A stretch of DNA of 50,257 nt from positions 1 through 50,257 of the forward strand of contig LZRT01000113.1 of assembly GCA_002159075.1 (NCBI GenBank), given 5' to 3'. The position numbers and the translations under genes were made by a program. The DNA is from Bacillus thermozeamaize (GTDB lineage Bacteria > Bacillota > Bacilli > ZCTH02-B2). Shown piece by piece: positions 1-8,635 of this stretch (within the stretch, counting starts at the first letter, position 1; every line of letters starts with the position of its first letter). The notes under the pieces were generated by a model. That model was not told the DNA's origin and did not search any database. It was given only the letters and a program-made list of their open reading frames with translations.

Positions 1-391
1 CCAGTTTTGGGAGACGAATCCGGTTTCCTTGGATGGCGATGGTTCCCTTGTTGTTTTTGGATGTGTAGGATTGCACCGGATTCTTCCGGCTTTTGAAGCG
101 TGGGTAACCCTTTTTCTCCTGGAAGAAGCGCTTGAAGGCATCATCCAGATGCCGAAGTTCCGTCTGCAACGCCGTGGCATCCGGTTCCTTTAGCCACTCC
201 AGTTCCTTTTTCAAAATGGTCAGCAGGGCAGAACAGGCATTATACCCAAGCGTTTTGCCTTTCACCTCGTACACTTCCTTCCGTTTGGCGAGGAAGTGGT
301 TGAAGACGTACCTGCAACATCCGAACGTCTTATGGATGAGTTCACGTTGCATCCTGTTTGGGTAGATGCGAAAATGGTACGCTTTGTGCAT
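1..391 (-). mobile_element. tnpB: TnpB of an IS200/IS605-type element, N-terminal part
   Basis: The first 130 codons of a leftward gene run off the left edge of the window. The translation starts MHKAYHFRIYPNRMQRELI and continues with FGCCRYVFNHFLAKRKEVYE and a later stretch ending KGYPRFKSRKNPVQSYTSK. This is the typical N-terminal region of TnpB/OrfB (RNA-guided nuclease, ancestor of Cas12). A good ribosome binding site, AGAAGGTGG, lies just upstream of the ATG. No tnpA is visible on this side. The RuvC-like catalytic residues, the zinc finger and any guide RNA would lie beyond the left edge, so intactness and activity cannot be judged. The element end seems to interrupt the AraC-type gene to its right. 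Confidence 0.85.
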
Positions 392-524
392 TTGTTCCAC
401 CTTCTTTCCTTGTCCTTATGATACCATGGGAGAAGAAGACGGAACAAATGTTTGCTGGGAGATGTCCATGTATCCCACACCTAAAGGACCTGGGTTTTAT
501 TGCCCCTCCCAGACCCTCCCCGGT

Positions 525-731
525 TTTATAAAGGAGCATGCTGGCAGCCTTGGCGAGCCTTCTGAGCCGTATGTAGTCCCCTATTGTCATGCCGGTTTCC
601 TTCTGGAAAACGCGATGGAAATGGTACTTGGAAAAACCGGCATTAGAAGCCACAATTTCCAGAGTAAGAGGTTCATGCAAGTGATCCTCAATGTAACCAA
701 TCGCTTTTTGCAGGATGTGTTGGTCGTGCAC
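525..731 (-). pseudogene. AraC-family regulator, 5' fragment cut by the IS element
   Basis: The reading frame opens at a GTG (731) eight bases after a strong AAAGGAGGT site; another in-frame GTG at 740 overlaps that site. The protein reads VHDQHILQKAIGYIEDHLHE and then a helix-turn-helix with GFSKYHFHRVFQKETG and YIRLRRLAKAASMLLY, the first DNA-binding helix pair of AraC/XylS regulators. After LLY, where family members continue into the second HTH, the sequence changes to an unrelated Gly/Pro-rich frame. The break, near 525-531, is therefore read as the boundary of the IS200/IS605 element, which carries tnpB in the same orientation. The rest of the gene, if it survives, lies left of the window. 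The exact junction is inferred. Confidence 0.7.
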
Positions 732-740
732 CGGTTTCAC

Positions 741-1190
741 CTCCTTTGTTTATAGGGTACTTCACATGAAACAGGAGATCTTGACTGATATTGCTCAATG
801 GATGAAGCATTGCGGCGAAGGCAAAGCGGAAGCCTCTTCGGAGCGCCTATGGTATAATGAAAGCAAAAAGTAATAAACGACATGTTTAATGGGAAACAAC
901 ATGCATTGAATCTCTATTCACTTTTGTCTTGCTTCTGTGTTATAATTGCTGAAGCTTGTTCATGAAACCGCAGACAAAGGCCGGCGCATCATCAGCATGG
1001 CAGGCAATCCATGGCCGGATGAGGGCTTTAAACCATGGGAGCGGCTTCAAACGATGAGGGCATGATAAGTGTTGATGTTAAAATTTTCTTTTGATACCAC
1101 TCTTTTTATGCCATTCTTTTTATGCCGTTTTTATTTTGATTGTCTAAAGAGATGAGAGAGTAGAGCAATTTTGGGAGAAACGGGGGGGAA
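741..1190. other. 450-bp spacer with unrecognised coding-like remnants
   Basis: No established gene is seen between the AraC fragment and fadF. Two short open frames look protein-like but are unrecognised. One is a 35-codon ATG frame at 766-873, starting MKQEILTDIAQWMKHCGEGK. The other is a 39-codon frame at 946-1065 containing RRIISMAGNPWPDEGFKPWE. An extended -10 motif, TGTTATAAT, lies at 938-946, just before the second frame, and a TATAAT lies at 853-858. The right part, 1065-1190, is AT-rich and holds a 14-bp tandem repeat. It probably contains the fadF promoter, but I cannot place its hexamers. The segment may be decayed genes near an insertion site. Confidence 0.35.
1099..1126. repeat. 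14-bp tandem duplication
   Basis: ACTCTTTTTATGCC at 1099-1112 is followed directly by ATTCTTTTTATGCC at 1113-1126, with one mismatch. It lies in the spacer upstream of fadF and is one of a series of such intergenic duplications in this window. Confidence 0.8.
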
Positions 1191-1196
1191 ATGACC

Positions 1197-3302
1197 ATGC
1201 AGAACACGCTGGAATTGCTGAATCTGGCTGCCTTCATGGCGGTTCTGGGTTTTGCCCTCTATGCGTTTGCCAGCGTGGTGTATGCCCGCTACACCTTTGT
1301 CAAGCTGGGCAAGCCGGCCGACTTTCGAAAAGATGTGGGGCAGCGGGTGAACCTGGTGCTGAACAACGTGTTTGGCCAGAAGAAGCTGCTCAAGGACACC
1401 AAAAGCGGTATCATGCACGTGATCCTGTTTTACGGCTTTTTGATCATCCAGCTCGGTGCCATCGAGCTGATTGGTCAAGGGTTCGCTCCGGAGTGGCGGC
1501 TGCCGATCCCGGCGCATCATTATTTCAGCCTCTTTCAGGAGATCACGGTGTTTCTCGTCATTCTCGCCGTGGCTTACTCGTGGTACCGGCGGTATGGGGA
1601 GAAACTGCCGCGCCTGAAGCGGGGTTGGCGTTCAGGGCTTGTGATCTGGTTCCTGACCATCCTGATGTTTTCCGAACTGTTGAGCATCGGTTTCAAGAAC
1701 CTCTGGCTGGGTCACGAACCGAGCGCGTTTGAGCCGTTTTCTTCTCTGCTTACCTTGCCGTTTGCCGGTCTGGCGGGCACGACGGCCGCCGCGGTCGGGT
1801 TCTACATCTTCTGGTGGGTGCACACCCTGACGCTGCTCACCTTCCTGGTCTACGTGCCGCAGTCCAAGCACTTCCACTTGATCGCCGCGCCGATCAACGT
1901 CTACCTGAAGCGGCTCGATCCGCCGGCCAAGCTGAAACCGATCGATTTCGAGGACGAGAATGCGGAGTCGTTCGGGGTCGGGAAGATTGAGGACTTTACG
2001 CAAAAGCAGCTGATCGACCTGTATGCCTGCGTGGAGTGCGGACGCTGCACCAGCATGTGTCCGGCATCCGGCACGGGCAAGATGCTCTCGCCGATGGATC
2101 TGATCGTCAAGCTGCGCGATCACCTGACGGAAAAGGGACAGGCGGTCACCTCGCGGACAGCCTTCATGCCGGGCAACCTGTTTAACCCGGGCACGCCGGT
2201 GATGGTTTCGGGCTCCAACGCCCTGGCGGCGCAGGAGGCGGCGGCCGCGGAGGCGGCAGAGGGGCAAGCGCCGGCCTTTGAATACACGATTCAACTGATC
2301 GGCGACGTGATCACCGAGCAGGAGCTGTGGGCCTGTACCACCTGCCGCAACTGTGAGGATCAGTGCCCGGTGATGAACGAGCATGTGGACAAGATCATCG
2401 ACATGCGCCGCTATCTGGTGATGACCGAAGGGTCCATGCCGGCCGAGGCGACCCGCGTCTTCCAGAACATCGAGCGGCAGAGCAACCCGTGGGGTCTCAA
2501 CCGCAACGAACGCGCCGCCTGGCTGGATGAGGTGGGCGACGATCTGAAGGTGCCTACCGTCAAGGAAAACCCGGACTTCGAATATCTCTTTTTCGTCGGT
2601 TCCATGGGCTCCTATGACAAGCGCAGCCAGAAGATCACCCAGGCCTTTATCAAGGTGATGAACAAGGCGGGCATCAATTTCGCCATCCTCGGCAATGAGG
2701 AGAAGAACTCGGGCGACACGGCGCGCCGCTTGGGCAACGAGTTCCTCTTCCAGCAGCTGGCCATGGAAAACATCGAGTTGTTCCAGAAGTACAACGTGAA
2801 GAAGATCGTCACCTGCGATCCGCACGCCTACAACACCTTCAAAAACGAGTATCCGGACTTTGGCCTGGAAGGGGTCGAGGTGTACCACCACACGGAGCTG
2901 GTGGCCAAGTGGCTGGAAGAAGGCCGGATCAAGCCGACCAAGGAGCTGAAGGAGCGGATCACCTACCACGATTCGTGTTATCTGGGCCGTTACAACGGTG
3001 TCTATGATGCGCCGCGCCTGATTCTCCAGTCCATCCCCGGCGTGGAGCTGGTGGAGATGAAGCGTCACGGTTCCGACAGCATGTGCTGCGGTGCCGGCGG
3101 CGGTTTGATGTGGCTGGAGGAGAGAGAAGGCAAACGGATTAACGTGGCCCGTACGGAACAGGCGCTGGAGGTCAACCCGACGATGATCGGAACGGCCTGC
3201 CCGTACTGCATGACGATGATTTCGGACGGAACCAAGGCCAAAGAGGTCGAGGACAAGGTGCAAACCATGGACGTGGTGGAGATCCTGGCCATGACCCTGT
3301 AA
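1197..3302 (+). CDS. fadF: Membrane Fe-S oxidoreductase FadF, probable ETF:menaquinone oxidoreductase
   Basis: This matches the Bacillus FadF (YwjF) family in length (about 701 aa), layout and position. Hydrophobic segments in the first ~220 residues form a membrane domain related to the heme b subunit of nitrate reductase. Two ferredoxin-like motifs follow: CVECGRCTSMCP near residue 280 and CTTCRNCEDQCP near residue 380. The C-terminal half has two CCG-type (HdrD/GlpC-like) domains, with cysteines at CDPHAYNTF (about 540), CYLGRYN (about 595), MCCGAGGG (about 630) and CPYCMTM (about 670). Related proteins have been shown to pass electrons from electron-transfer flavoprotein to menaquinone, which fits its place before beta-oxidation genes. 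The ATG at 1197 has the G-run 1182-1188 eight bases away. The ATG at 1191 would be too close, so 1197 is preferred. A strong terminator follows, making it a separate unit. Confidence 0.9.
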   Translation: MQNTLELLNLAAFMAVLGFALYAFASVVYARYTFVKLGKPADFRKDVGQRVNLVLNNVFGQKKLLKDTKSGIMHVILFYGFLIIQLGAIELIGQGFAPEWRLPIPAHHYFSLFQEITVFLVILAVAYSWYRRYGEKLPRLKRGWRSGLVIWFLTILMFSELLSIGFKNLWLGHEPSAFEPFSSLLTLPFAGLAGTTAAAVGFYIFWWVHTLTLLTFLVYVPQSKHFHLIAAPINVYLKRLDPPAKLKPIDFEDENAESFGVGKIEDFTQKQLIDLYACVECGRCTSMCPASGTGKMLSPMDLIVKLRDHLTEKGQAVTSRTAFMPGNLFNPGTPVMVSGSNALAAQEAAAAEAAEGQAPAFEYTIQLIGDVITEQELWACTTCRNCEDQCPVMNEHVDKIIDMRRYLVMTEGSMPAEATRVFQNIERQSNPWGLNRNERAAWLDEVGDDLKVPTVKENPDFEYLFFVGSMGSYDKRSQKITQAFIKVMNKAGINFAILGNEEKNSGDTARRLGNEFLFQQLAMENIELFQKYNVKKIVTCDPHAYNTFKNEYPDFGLEGVEVYHHTELVAKWLEEGRIKPTKELKERITYHDSCYLGRYNGVYDAPRLILQSIPGVELVEMKRHGSDSMCCGAGGGLMWLEEREGKRINVARTEQALEVNPTMIGTACPYCMTMISDGTKAKEVEDKVQTMDVVEILAMTL

Positions 3303-3335
3303 TCCGGCACAGACCGGCAGTCCAAACGCAAGCAG

Positions 3336-3382
3336 GAGGGTGTCCCTCGGCAGCCGCTGCAGAGGGGCATCCTCGTTTTTTG
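3336..3382 (+). terminator. Intrinsic terminator of fadF
   Basis: A 13-bp stem pairs GAGGGTGTCCCTC (3336-3348) with GAGGGGCATCCTC (3362-3374), using two G-U pairs. A GC-rich loop and a T run at 3376-3381 complete it. It separates fadF from the thiolase operon. Confidence 0.9.
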
Positions 3383-3474
3383 TTTGCGAGTTTGCCGTTT
3401 CTTTGAAAACGTTTAGCCGCAAGAATCGCAAAAAAAAGCGGAAAAATACACTGGCCGAATGTTCAACCTTTCGA

Positions 3475-3512
3475 TATAATAGAATCAAGAGAGAATCAAG
3501 CGAGCGCTCGCT
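3475..3512 (+). promoter_or_regulatory. Promoter -10 and TetR/FadR-like operator of the beta-oxidation operon
   Basis: A perfect TATAAT lies at 3475-3480; no good -35 hexamer is seen. About 19 bases downstream, at 3499-3512, is the perfect palindrome AGCGAGCGCTCGCT. The same right half, CGCTCGCTCGGAA, recurs just before the tetR gene (7957-7974). A repressor bound here would sit across the expected transcription start. In Bacillus the TetR-family FadR controls beta-oxidation genes through inverted TGAATGA-type sites, and this looks like a GC-shifted version. An 11-bp tandem repeat (3481-3502) overlaps the site. The link to the local TetR protein is inferred. Confidence 0.7.
3481..3502. repeat. 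11-bp tandem duplication
   Basis: AGAATCAAGAG is followed directly by AGAATCAAGCG, with one mismatch. It lies between the -10 box and the operator of the thiolase operon. Confidence 0.8.
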
Positions 3513-3564
3513 CGGAATGCAGGTACATGCAAGAAACGACAGAGGCAAGATCATCGACAAAGGC

Positions 3565-3586
3565 AAGATGCAAGCAAGATGCAAGA
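3565..3586. repeat. 11-bp tandem duplication
   Basis: AAGATGCAAGC (3565-3575) is followed directly by AAGATGCAAGA (3576-3586), in the untranslated leader of the thiolase gene. GCAAGAT also occurs at 3545-3551. The rest of the 3303-3617 gap holds only the fadF terminator and the promoter/operator. Confidence 0.8.
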
Positions 3587-3617
3587 TAGATCATGAGTGG
3601 CAGAGGAGGAGCCGGAG

Positions 3618-4817
3618 ATGGGTGAGACGGGGAAGACGGTGATTCTCAGTGCGGCCAGGACGCCGTTCGGCCGTTTTGGCGGCAGCTTGAGCAGCCTGCC
3701 GGCGACGCGGCTGGGCGGCATGGCGATCAAGGAAGCGCTGCGCCGGGCCGGGGTGAGCGGCGAACAGGTGGAGGAAGTGATCATGGGGATGGTGGTCCAG
3801 GCAGGCGCGGGCCAGATTCCATCCCGCCAAGCGGCCAGGGAGGCGGGCATCCCCTGGGAGGTGCCGACGGAGACGGTGAACAAGGTATGTGCGTCGGGCC
3901 TGCGCAGCGTCACCCTGGGTGATCAGATCATTCGCGCCGGCGATGCCCAGCTCATCGTGGCCGGCGGCATGGAGAGCATGAGCAATGCTCCTTTTGCCCT
4001 GCCGCGTGCCCGCTGGGGGATGCGGATGGGACACGACCGGGTGTATGACTTGATGATCCATGACGGGCTGGAGTGCGCGTTCGACGGCGTGCATATGGCG
4101 GTGCACGGCAGCCGCATCGCGCGGGAGTACGGCATCAGCCGGCAGGCGCAGGATGAGTGGGCGCTGCGCAGCCACGAGCGGGCGATTGCGGCGATGGAGA
4201 GCGGCAAGCTGGCGGAGGAGATTGTGCCGGTGGAAGTGGCCGGGAAAAAGGGGGCGCAGACGGTCGTGGCCGAGGATGAGGCTCCCCGCCGGGACACCAG
4301 CCTGGAAAAGTTGGCCCAACTGCCGCCGGTCTTTGACCCGGAAGGGACCATTACCGCAGGCAACGCGCCGGGGGTCAACGATGGCGCGGCCGCACTGGTG
4401 CTCGCTTCCCGGGAGCGGGCGCGGGAGCTTGGCAGCGAGCCGCTGGCGACCATTGTCGCCCATGCGGCGGTCAGCGTGGAGGCAGCCTATTTCCCGATTG
4501 CGCCTGCTTATGCCATCCAGAAGCTCCTGAAGCAGACCGGATTCGGTCTGGAGCAGATCGATCGCTTTGAGGTGAACGAGGCGTTTGCCGCCGTGGTCCT
4601 GGCCTGTCAGAAGATCACGCCCTGGGATCCGGAAAAGGTGAATGTCAACGGCGGGGCGGTGGCCCTCGGCCATCCGATTGGCGCCAGTGGCGCCCGCATT
4701 CTGGGCACCTTGATTTACGAGCTGCGGCGCCGCGGCGGGGGCTATGGGATAGCGGCCATCTGCAGCGGCGGCGGACAAGGGGACGCCGTCTTGGTCAAAG
4801 TGGATGATTCAAAATGA
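3618..4817 (+). CDS. Acetyl-CoA acetyltransferase (thiolase)
   Basis: This is a 399-residue type II thiolase that cleaves 3-ketoacyl-CoA, or condenses two acetyl-CoA. The nucleophile is in [11 protein letters not shown] (about residue 91), the catalytic histidine in [17 protein letters not shown], and the second cysteine in CSGGGQGD near the C-terminus. NEAFA is the other family signature. An in-frame GTG at 3597 exists, but AGAGGAGGAG at 3602-3611 places the ATG at 3618 correctly, and [18 protein letters not shown] is the usual N-terminus. It is the first gene of the operon thiolase, hbd, acdA, meaB and probably tetR-icmF. Its stop lies 28 bases before the next start. It resembles MmgA/YhfS-type enzymes; substrate chain length is not decidable. 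Confidence 0.92.
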   Translation: MGETGKTVILSAARTPFGRFGGSLSSLPATRLGGMAIKEALRRAGVSGEQVEEVIMGMVVQAGAGQIPSRQAAREAGIPWEVPTETVNKVCASGLRSVTLGDQIIRAGDAQLIVAGGMESMSNAPFALPRARWGMRMGHDRVYDLMIHDGLECAFDGVHMAVHGSRIAREYGISRQAQDEWALRSHERAIAAMESGKLAEEIVPVEVAGKKGAQTVVAEDEAPRRDTSLEKLAQLPPVFDPEGTITAGNAPGVNDGAAALVLASRERARELGSEPLATIVAHAAVSVEAAYFPIAPAYAIQKLLKQTGFGLEQIDRFEVNEAFAAVVLACQKITPWDPEKVNVNGGAVALGHPIGASGARILGTLIYELRRRGGGYGIAAICSGGGQGDAVLVKVDDSK

Positions 4818-4845
4818 AGGGACAAAAGGAAGGGAGAATGGCATC

Positions 4846-5700
4846 GTGGAAGTACAGCAACTGACGGTGGTGGGCGCGGGCCAGATGGGCAGCGGGATTG
4901 CCCAGGTGGCGGCGGTCAGCGGGATCAATGTGGTGCTGCATGACATCAAGGAAGAGTATGCCAAGCGGGGATACCTGACCATCGAGCGGAATCTGTCGCG
5001 GCAGGTGGAAAAGGGACGCCTGAGCAAGGAACAGATGCAGCAGGTGCTGGGCCGGATCACGCTGACCACCGCTCTGGAAGATGCCCGCGACAGCCAGATG
5101 GTGATTGAGGCGGCGACGGAAAACCTGGACATCAAGCGGGAGATTTTCCAAAAGTTGGATTCCATCACGCCGCCGGAAACCATTTTGGCCAGCAACACCT
5201 CTTCCCTGCCGATTACCGAGATTGCCGCGGCCACCAAGCGGCCGGAAAAAGTGATCGGGATGCACTTTATGAATCCGGTGCCGGTCATGCAACTGGTGGA
5301 AATCATTCGCGGATTGGCCACGTCCGACGAGGTGTACCAGACGACGTACGATCTGGCGGTGAAGATGGGGAAAACGGCGGTGGAAGTGAAGGATTTTCCG
5401 GGGTTTGTCTCCAACCGCATCCTGTTGCCGATGATCAATGAGGCCATCTGGGTGGTGTACGAAGGAATCGCCGAACCGGAAGCGGTCGACCAGGTGATGC
5501 GGCTGGGCATGAACCATCCGATGGGCCCGCTGACACTGGCCGATTTTATCGGTCTGGACACTTGCCTCTCCATTATGGAGATCCTGTACGAAGGGTTCGG
5601 CGATCCGAAATACCGTCCGTGCCCGCTGCTGCGGAAGTACGTGCGCGCCGGATGGCTGGGACGGAAGACGGGCCGCGGTTTTTACGTCTACGAGCAGTAA
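4846..5700 (+). CDS. 3-hydroxyacyl-CoA (3-hydroxybutyryl-CoA) dehydrogenase
   Basis: This 284-residue protein has the Rossmann motif [16 protein letters not shown] at the N-terminus. It also has [12 protein letters not shown] and [11 protein letters not shown], which carries the catalytic histidine, and [10 protein letters not shown], all signatures of the short HBD/MmgB family. The GTG at 4846 is chosen because AAGGAAGGGAG (4826-4836) precedes it at a usable distance and the length then equals the family norm. An upstream in-frame ATG at 4804 would overlap the thiolase gene. It oxidises (S)-3-hydroxyacyl-CoA with NAD+ and hands 3-ketoacyl-CoA to the thiolase encoded just upstream. Confidence 0.92.
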   Translation: MEVQQLTVVGAGQMGSGIAQVAAVSGINVVLHDIKEEYAKRGYLTIERNLSRQVEKGRLSKEQMQQVLGRITLTTALEDARDSQMVIEAATENLDIKREIFQKLDSITPPETILASNTSSLPITEIAAATKRPEKVIGMHFMNPVPVMQLVEIIRGLATSDEVYQTTYDLAVKMGKTAVEVKDFPGFVSNRILLPMINEAIWVVYEGIAEPEAVDQVMRLGMNHPMGPLTLADFIGLDTCLSIMEILYEGFGDPKYRPCPLLRKYVRAGWLGRKTGRGFYVYEQ

Positions 5701-5755
5701 CCGTCTGCATGTAGGAACGATTTTCGAACAGTCATGGAGCGAAAGGAGACATGCC

Positions 5756-6901
5756 ATGTACTTCCAATTGACGGAAGAACAAGAGATGATGCGGAAGATG
5801 GTGCGGGAATTCGCCGAGACCGAGGTGGCTCCCGGCGCTGCCGAGCGGGACGAGGCGGCCCGTTTTGAGCGCAGGCTGTTTGAGCGGATGGGGGAGCTGG
5901 GGCTGACCGGGATTCCCTGGCCGGAAAAGTACGGCGGGTCCGACGCCGGCTTTGTCAGCTATTGCATTGCGGTGGAAGAGCTGTCGCGTGTGGACGCTTC
6001 CGTCAGCGTCACGCTTTCCGCGCACGTTTCCCTGGCCAGCTGGCCAATCTACACGTTCGGCACGGAGGAACAGAAGCTGAAGTACCTCAAGCCAATGGCT
6101 GAAGGCCGTCTGCTGGGTGCCTACTGCCTGACCGAACCGGGTTCCGGTTCCGATGCGGGGGCGATGCAGACCACGGCTGTGCGCAAGGGGGACGAATACA
6201 TCCTCAACGGCAGCAAAATCTTCATCACCAATGGCGAAGAGGCGGAAGTGTATGTGGTGTTTGCCCGCACCAACTTGGAGGAGAAACACCGCGGCGTCAG
6301 CGCCTTTATCGTCGAAAAGGGGATGCCGGGCCTGAAGTTTGGCAAGCACGAGAACAAGATGGGCATCCGTGCCTCAACGACGGTGGAAGTGATTTTCGAA
6401 GAATGCCGGGTTCCTGCGGCCAACCTGCTGGGACAGGAGGGCGAAGGGTTCAAGATTGCGATGCGGACGCTGGACGGCGGGCGCAACGGCATTGCGGCCC
6501 AGGCCGTAGGCATCGCCCAGGGGGCGTTTGACCATGCCCTGGCCTACGCGCAGGAGCGGCAGCAGTTCGGCCGTCCCATCGCGAAAAACCAGGCGATCCA
6601 GTTTAAACTGGCCGACATGGCCACCAAGATTGAGGCGGCCCGTCTTCTGACCTATCAGGCGGCGTGGCGGGAGGAGCAAGGCCTGCCGTACGGCAAGCAG
6701 TCGGCGATGGCCAAGATGTACGCCGCCGATGTGGCGATGGAAGTGACGACGGAAGCCGTCCAGATTTTTGGCGGATACGGGTACACCAAGGAATATCCGG
6801 TGGAGCGGTTCATGCGTGACGCCAAAATCACGCAGATTTATGAGGGGACCAACGAGATTCAGCGGATCGTGATTGCCAACCACCTCTTGAAGGGGCAATA
6901 G
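5756..6901 (+). CDS. acdA: Acyl-CoA dehydrogenase
   Basis: This is a 381-residue FAD-dependent acyl-CoA dehydrogenase of the short/branched-chain class. Visible signatures are [32 protein letters not shown], and [15 protein letters not shown] with the catalytic base at the glutamate of YEGT (about residue 364). AAAGGAG precedes the ATG. In B. subtilis the homologue acdA also lies between fadF and rpoE. It would introduce the 2,3-double bond and pass electrons to ETF, and then by inference to FadF. MeaB and IcmF downstream make branched substrates such as isobutyryl-CoA plausible. Confidence 0.92.
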   Translation: MYFQLTEEQEMMRKMVREFAETEVAPGAAERDEAARFERRLFERMGELGLTGIPWPEKYGGSDAGFVSYCIAVEELSRVDASVSVTLSAHVSLASWPIYTFGTEEQKLKYLKPMAEGRLLGAYCLTEPGSGSDAGAMQTTAVRKGDEYILNGSKIFITNGEEAEVYVVFARTNLEEKHRGVSAFIVEKGMPGLKFGKHENKMGIRASTTVEVIFEECRVPAANLLGQEGEGFKIAMRTLDGGRNGIAAQAVGIAQGAFDHALAYAQERQQFGRPIAKNQAIQFKLADMATKIEAARLLTYQAAWREEQGLPYGKQSAMAKMYAADVAMEVTTEAVQIFGGYGYTKEYPVERFMRDAKITQIYEGTNEIQRIVIANHLLKGQ

Positions 6902-6907
6902 ACCGCG

Positions 6908-7873
6908 ATGACCGAATTGCAGGCTTTTGTCCGTCAGATCCTCTCCGGGCACAAGCGCAGTGTGGCGCGCGCCATCAGCCTGGTGGAAAACGAGGATCCG
7001 ATCAAGTTGCCCCTCCTTGAAGCCTTGTATCCGCATACCGGGACGGCTTACGTGCTGGGCATCACCGGCAGCCCCGGGGCAGGGAAGAGCTCCCTCGTCG
7101 ATCGCCTGATCCAATACCTGCGCGGGCAGGGCAAGCAGGTCGGGGTGCTGGCGGTGGATCCGACCAGCCCCTATACCGGCGGTGCCCTGCTCGGGGATCG
7201 GGTGCGGATGGTGCGGCACGCCACCGACACGGGTGTCTACATCCGCAGCATGGGAACGCGCGGCAACCTGGGCGGATTGTCGCGCTCCAGCAGGGAAGTG
7301 ATCCGCATCCTGGATGCCTGCGGCTGTGACGTCATCCTGGTGGAGACGGTTGGCGTCGGGCAATCGGAACTGGATGTCATGCATGTGGCCGATTCCGTCT
7401 GTGTCGTCCTGCATCCGGGGGCGGGCGATGTGGTCCAGGCCTTCAAGGCAGGGATTATGGAAATCGCGGATCTGTTTGTGGTGAACAAGTCCGATCTGCC
7501 CGGCGCTGAAAACGTGGTGGCCGAGATCGAGGAGATGCTGGACGTTTCCAGGAAAGAGGCGGCTTGGCGCCCTCCGGTGGTGAAGGCCAGCAGCAAGGAG
7601 GACCGGGGCATCGGCGAGATCTGGGAGGCGGCCGAGGAGCATGTCCGCTATCTGCAGGAAAGCAGGTTGTGGGATGAGCGGCGCAGCCAAAAGGCCGCGG
7701 AAGAGGTGGTGGAGATTGCCCGGGAGCTGATCCTGCGTGACATTTCCGCCAGGCTGGAGCAGTTGGTTCCTGAATTGTCTTGCATTGAAGAGGTTCGTAC
7801 CCGGCAACGCGATCCTTATTCAGCCGCCAGGCAGGTAGCCGAACAGCTTTTGGGCCGTCTGGAGCTGGGTTGA
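6908..7873 (+). CDS. meaB: MeaB/ArgK-family GTPase, mutase chaperone
   Basis: This is a 321-residue G3E-type P-loop GTPase that protects and loads the B12 cofactor of acyl-CoA mutases. Walker A is GITGSPGAGKSS at about residues 51-62. ILVETVGVGQSELDVMHVAD is the Walker B/switch II region, and VVNKSDLPGA is the base-recognition motif. It starts six bases after the acdA stop without a clear ribosome binding site, so translation is probably coupled. IcmF downstream carries its own fused G-domain and normally needs no separate MeaB. This copy may serve a true methylmalonyl-CoA mutase elsewhere, or be a relic of the cluster. Confidence 0.9.
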   Translation: MTELQAFVRQILSGHKRSVARAISLVENEDPIKLPLLEALYPHTGTAYVLGITGSPGAGKSSLVDRLIQYLRGQGKQVGVLAVDPTSPYTGGALLGDRVRMVRHATDTGVYIRSMGTRGNLGGLSRSSREVIRILDACGCDVILVETVGVGQSELDVMHVADSVCVVLHPGAGDVVQAFKAGIMEIADLFVVNKSDLPGAENVVAEIEEMLDVSRKEAAWRPPVVKASSKEDRGIGEIWEAAEEHVRYLQESRLWDERRSQKAAEEVVEIARELILRDISARLEQLVPELSCIEEVRTRQRDPYSAARQVAEQLLGRLELG

Positions 7874-7956
7874 GAGCCCATGGGCACCCGTTCAACGACG
7901 GGTTGCGGTTCAGGGATTGACAGGAAAATTCCTGTTCATCCCTTTTCCAACCTATA

Positions 7957-7973
7957 TGAACGAACGCTCGCTC
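7957..7973 (+). promoter_or_regulatory. TetR/FadR-like operator before tetR
   Basis: GAACGAACGCTCGCTC at 7958-7973 is an inverted repeat with two mismatches. It shares CGCTCGCTCGGAA with the operator at 3499-3512. It lies directly before the ribosome binding site of the TetR gene, overlapping a weak TATATG (7953-7958). This suggests autoregulation and an internal start for tetR-icmF. Confidence 0.65.
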
Positions 7974-7990
7974 GGAAAGGAGAGAAGACA

Positions 7991-8635
7991 TTGCCCCACA
8001 AACCGGTTACGGTGCAGTCCACCGTCAAGGATCCGGAGTTAGTCCAGCAGCGCAGGCGGCAAATCGTGGCTGCCGCCGTCAAACTGTTTCAGGATAAAGG
8101 GTTCCACAAAACGACGACGCGAGAGATTGCCCGCGAGGCCGGCTTTAGCATCGGCACGCTGTATGAATATATTGAATCGAAAGAAGACGTCCTGTATCTC
8201 GTCTGCCAGTACATCCACGACCGTGTGGAGGAGCGGTTGCGTGAGATGCTGCCCGCCGGTGATACCGCCCGCCGGACCCTGGAGAAGGCAATCACCGCTT
8301 ATTTCCAGGTGATGGATGAAATGCAGGGGGAGGTGCTCCTCATCTATCAGGAAGCGCAGTCCCTCGCGCCTGAGGCGTTGCGCCACGTCCTGCAGCGGGA
8401 GGAGGAGATCACGGCCATCTTTGCCGACATCCTCCGCCGCGGCCTGGAAGACGGAACCTTGTCGGTGCCGGAGGAGAACATCCCGCTCTTTGCCCATGAC
8501 ATCATCGTCCTCGGAGAGATGTGGGCATTCCGGCGCTGGGCACTGCGCAGGCGGTATACTCTGGAAAGTTACACGCAGCACCAGTTGTCGCTGCTTTTGC
8601 CCAAAAAACCGGATGAAAGGAGAGAGGAACCGTGA
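7991..8635 (+). CDS. TetR-family transcriptional regulator, likely acyl-CoA catabolism repressor
   Basis: This is a 214-residue protein with a TetR HTH near residues 23-70: [17 protein letters not shown], then [20 protein letters not shown]. The C-terminal part is a ligand-binding helical domain. The start is taken as the TTG at 7991 because AAAGGAG (7976-7982) lies eight bases before it. The open frame extends back to 7880, but through the operator region, which is unlikely to be coding. It lies within the acyl-CoA degradation cluster with matching inverted repeats before itself and before the thiolase gene. It is therefore inferred to repress both until an acyl-CoA ligand binds. It is comparable to FadR (YsiA), but orthology cannot be settled here. 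Confidence 0.88.
   Translation: MPHKPVTVQSTVKDPELVQQRRRQIVAAAVKLFQDKGFHKTTTREIAREAGFSIGTLYEYIESKEDVLYLVCQYIHDRVEERLREMLPAGDTARRTLEKAITAYFQVMDEMQGEVLLIYQEAQSLAPEALRHVLQREEEITAIFADILRRGLEDGTLSVPEENIPLFAHDIIVLGEMWAFRRWALRRRYTLESYTQHQLSLLLPKKPDERREEP

Noticed and set aside
1632-3584. 650-codon open frame on the minus strand opposite fadF
   Set aside because: Long antisense frames are expected in GC-rich genes. Its composition (His/Arg/Leu-rich) and lack of family motifs show it is a shadow of fadF; the same holds for other long minus-strand frames opposite icmF, pyrG, murA, atpA and nuo genes.
7880-7990. N-terminal extension of the TetR protein
   Set aside because: It would be translated through the operator palindrome and has no ribosome binding site; the TTG at 7991 has AAAGGAG at eight bases.
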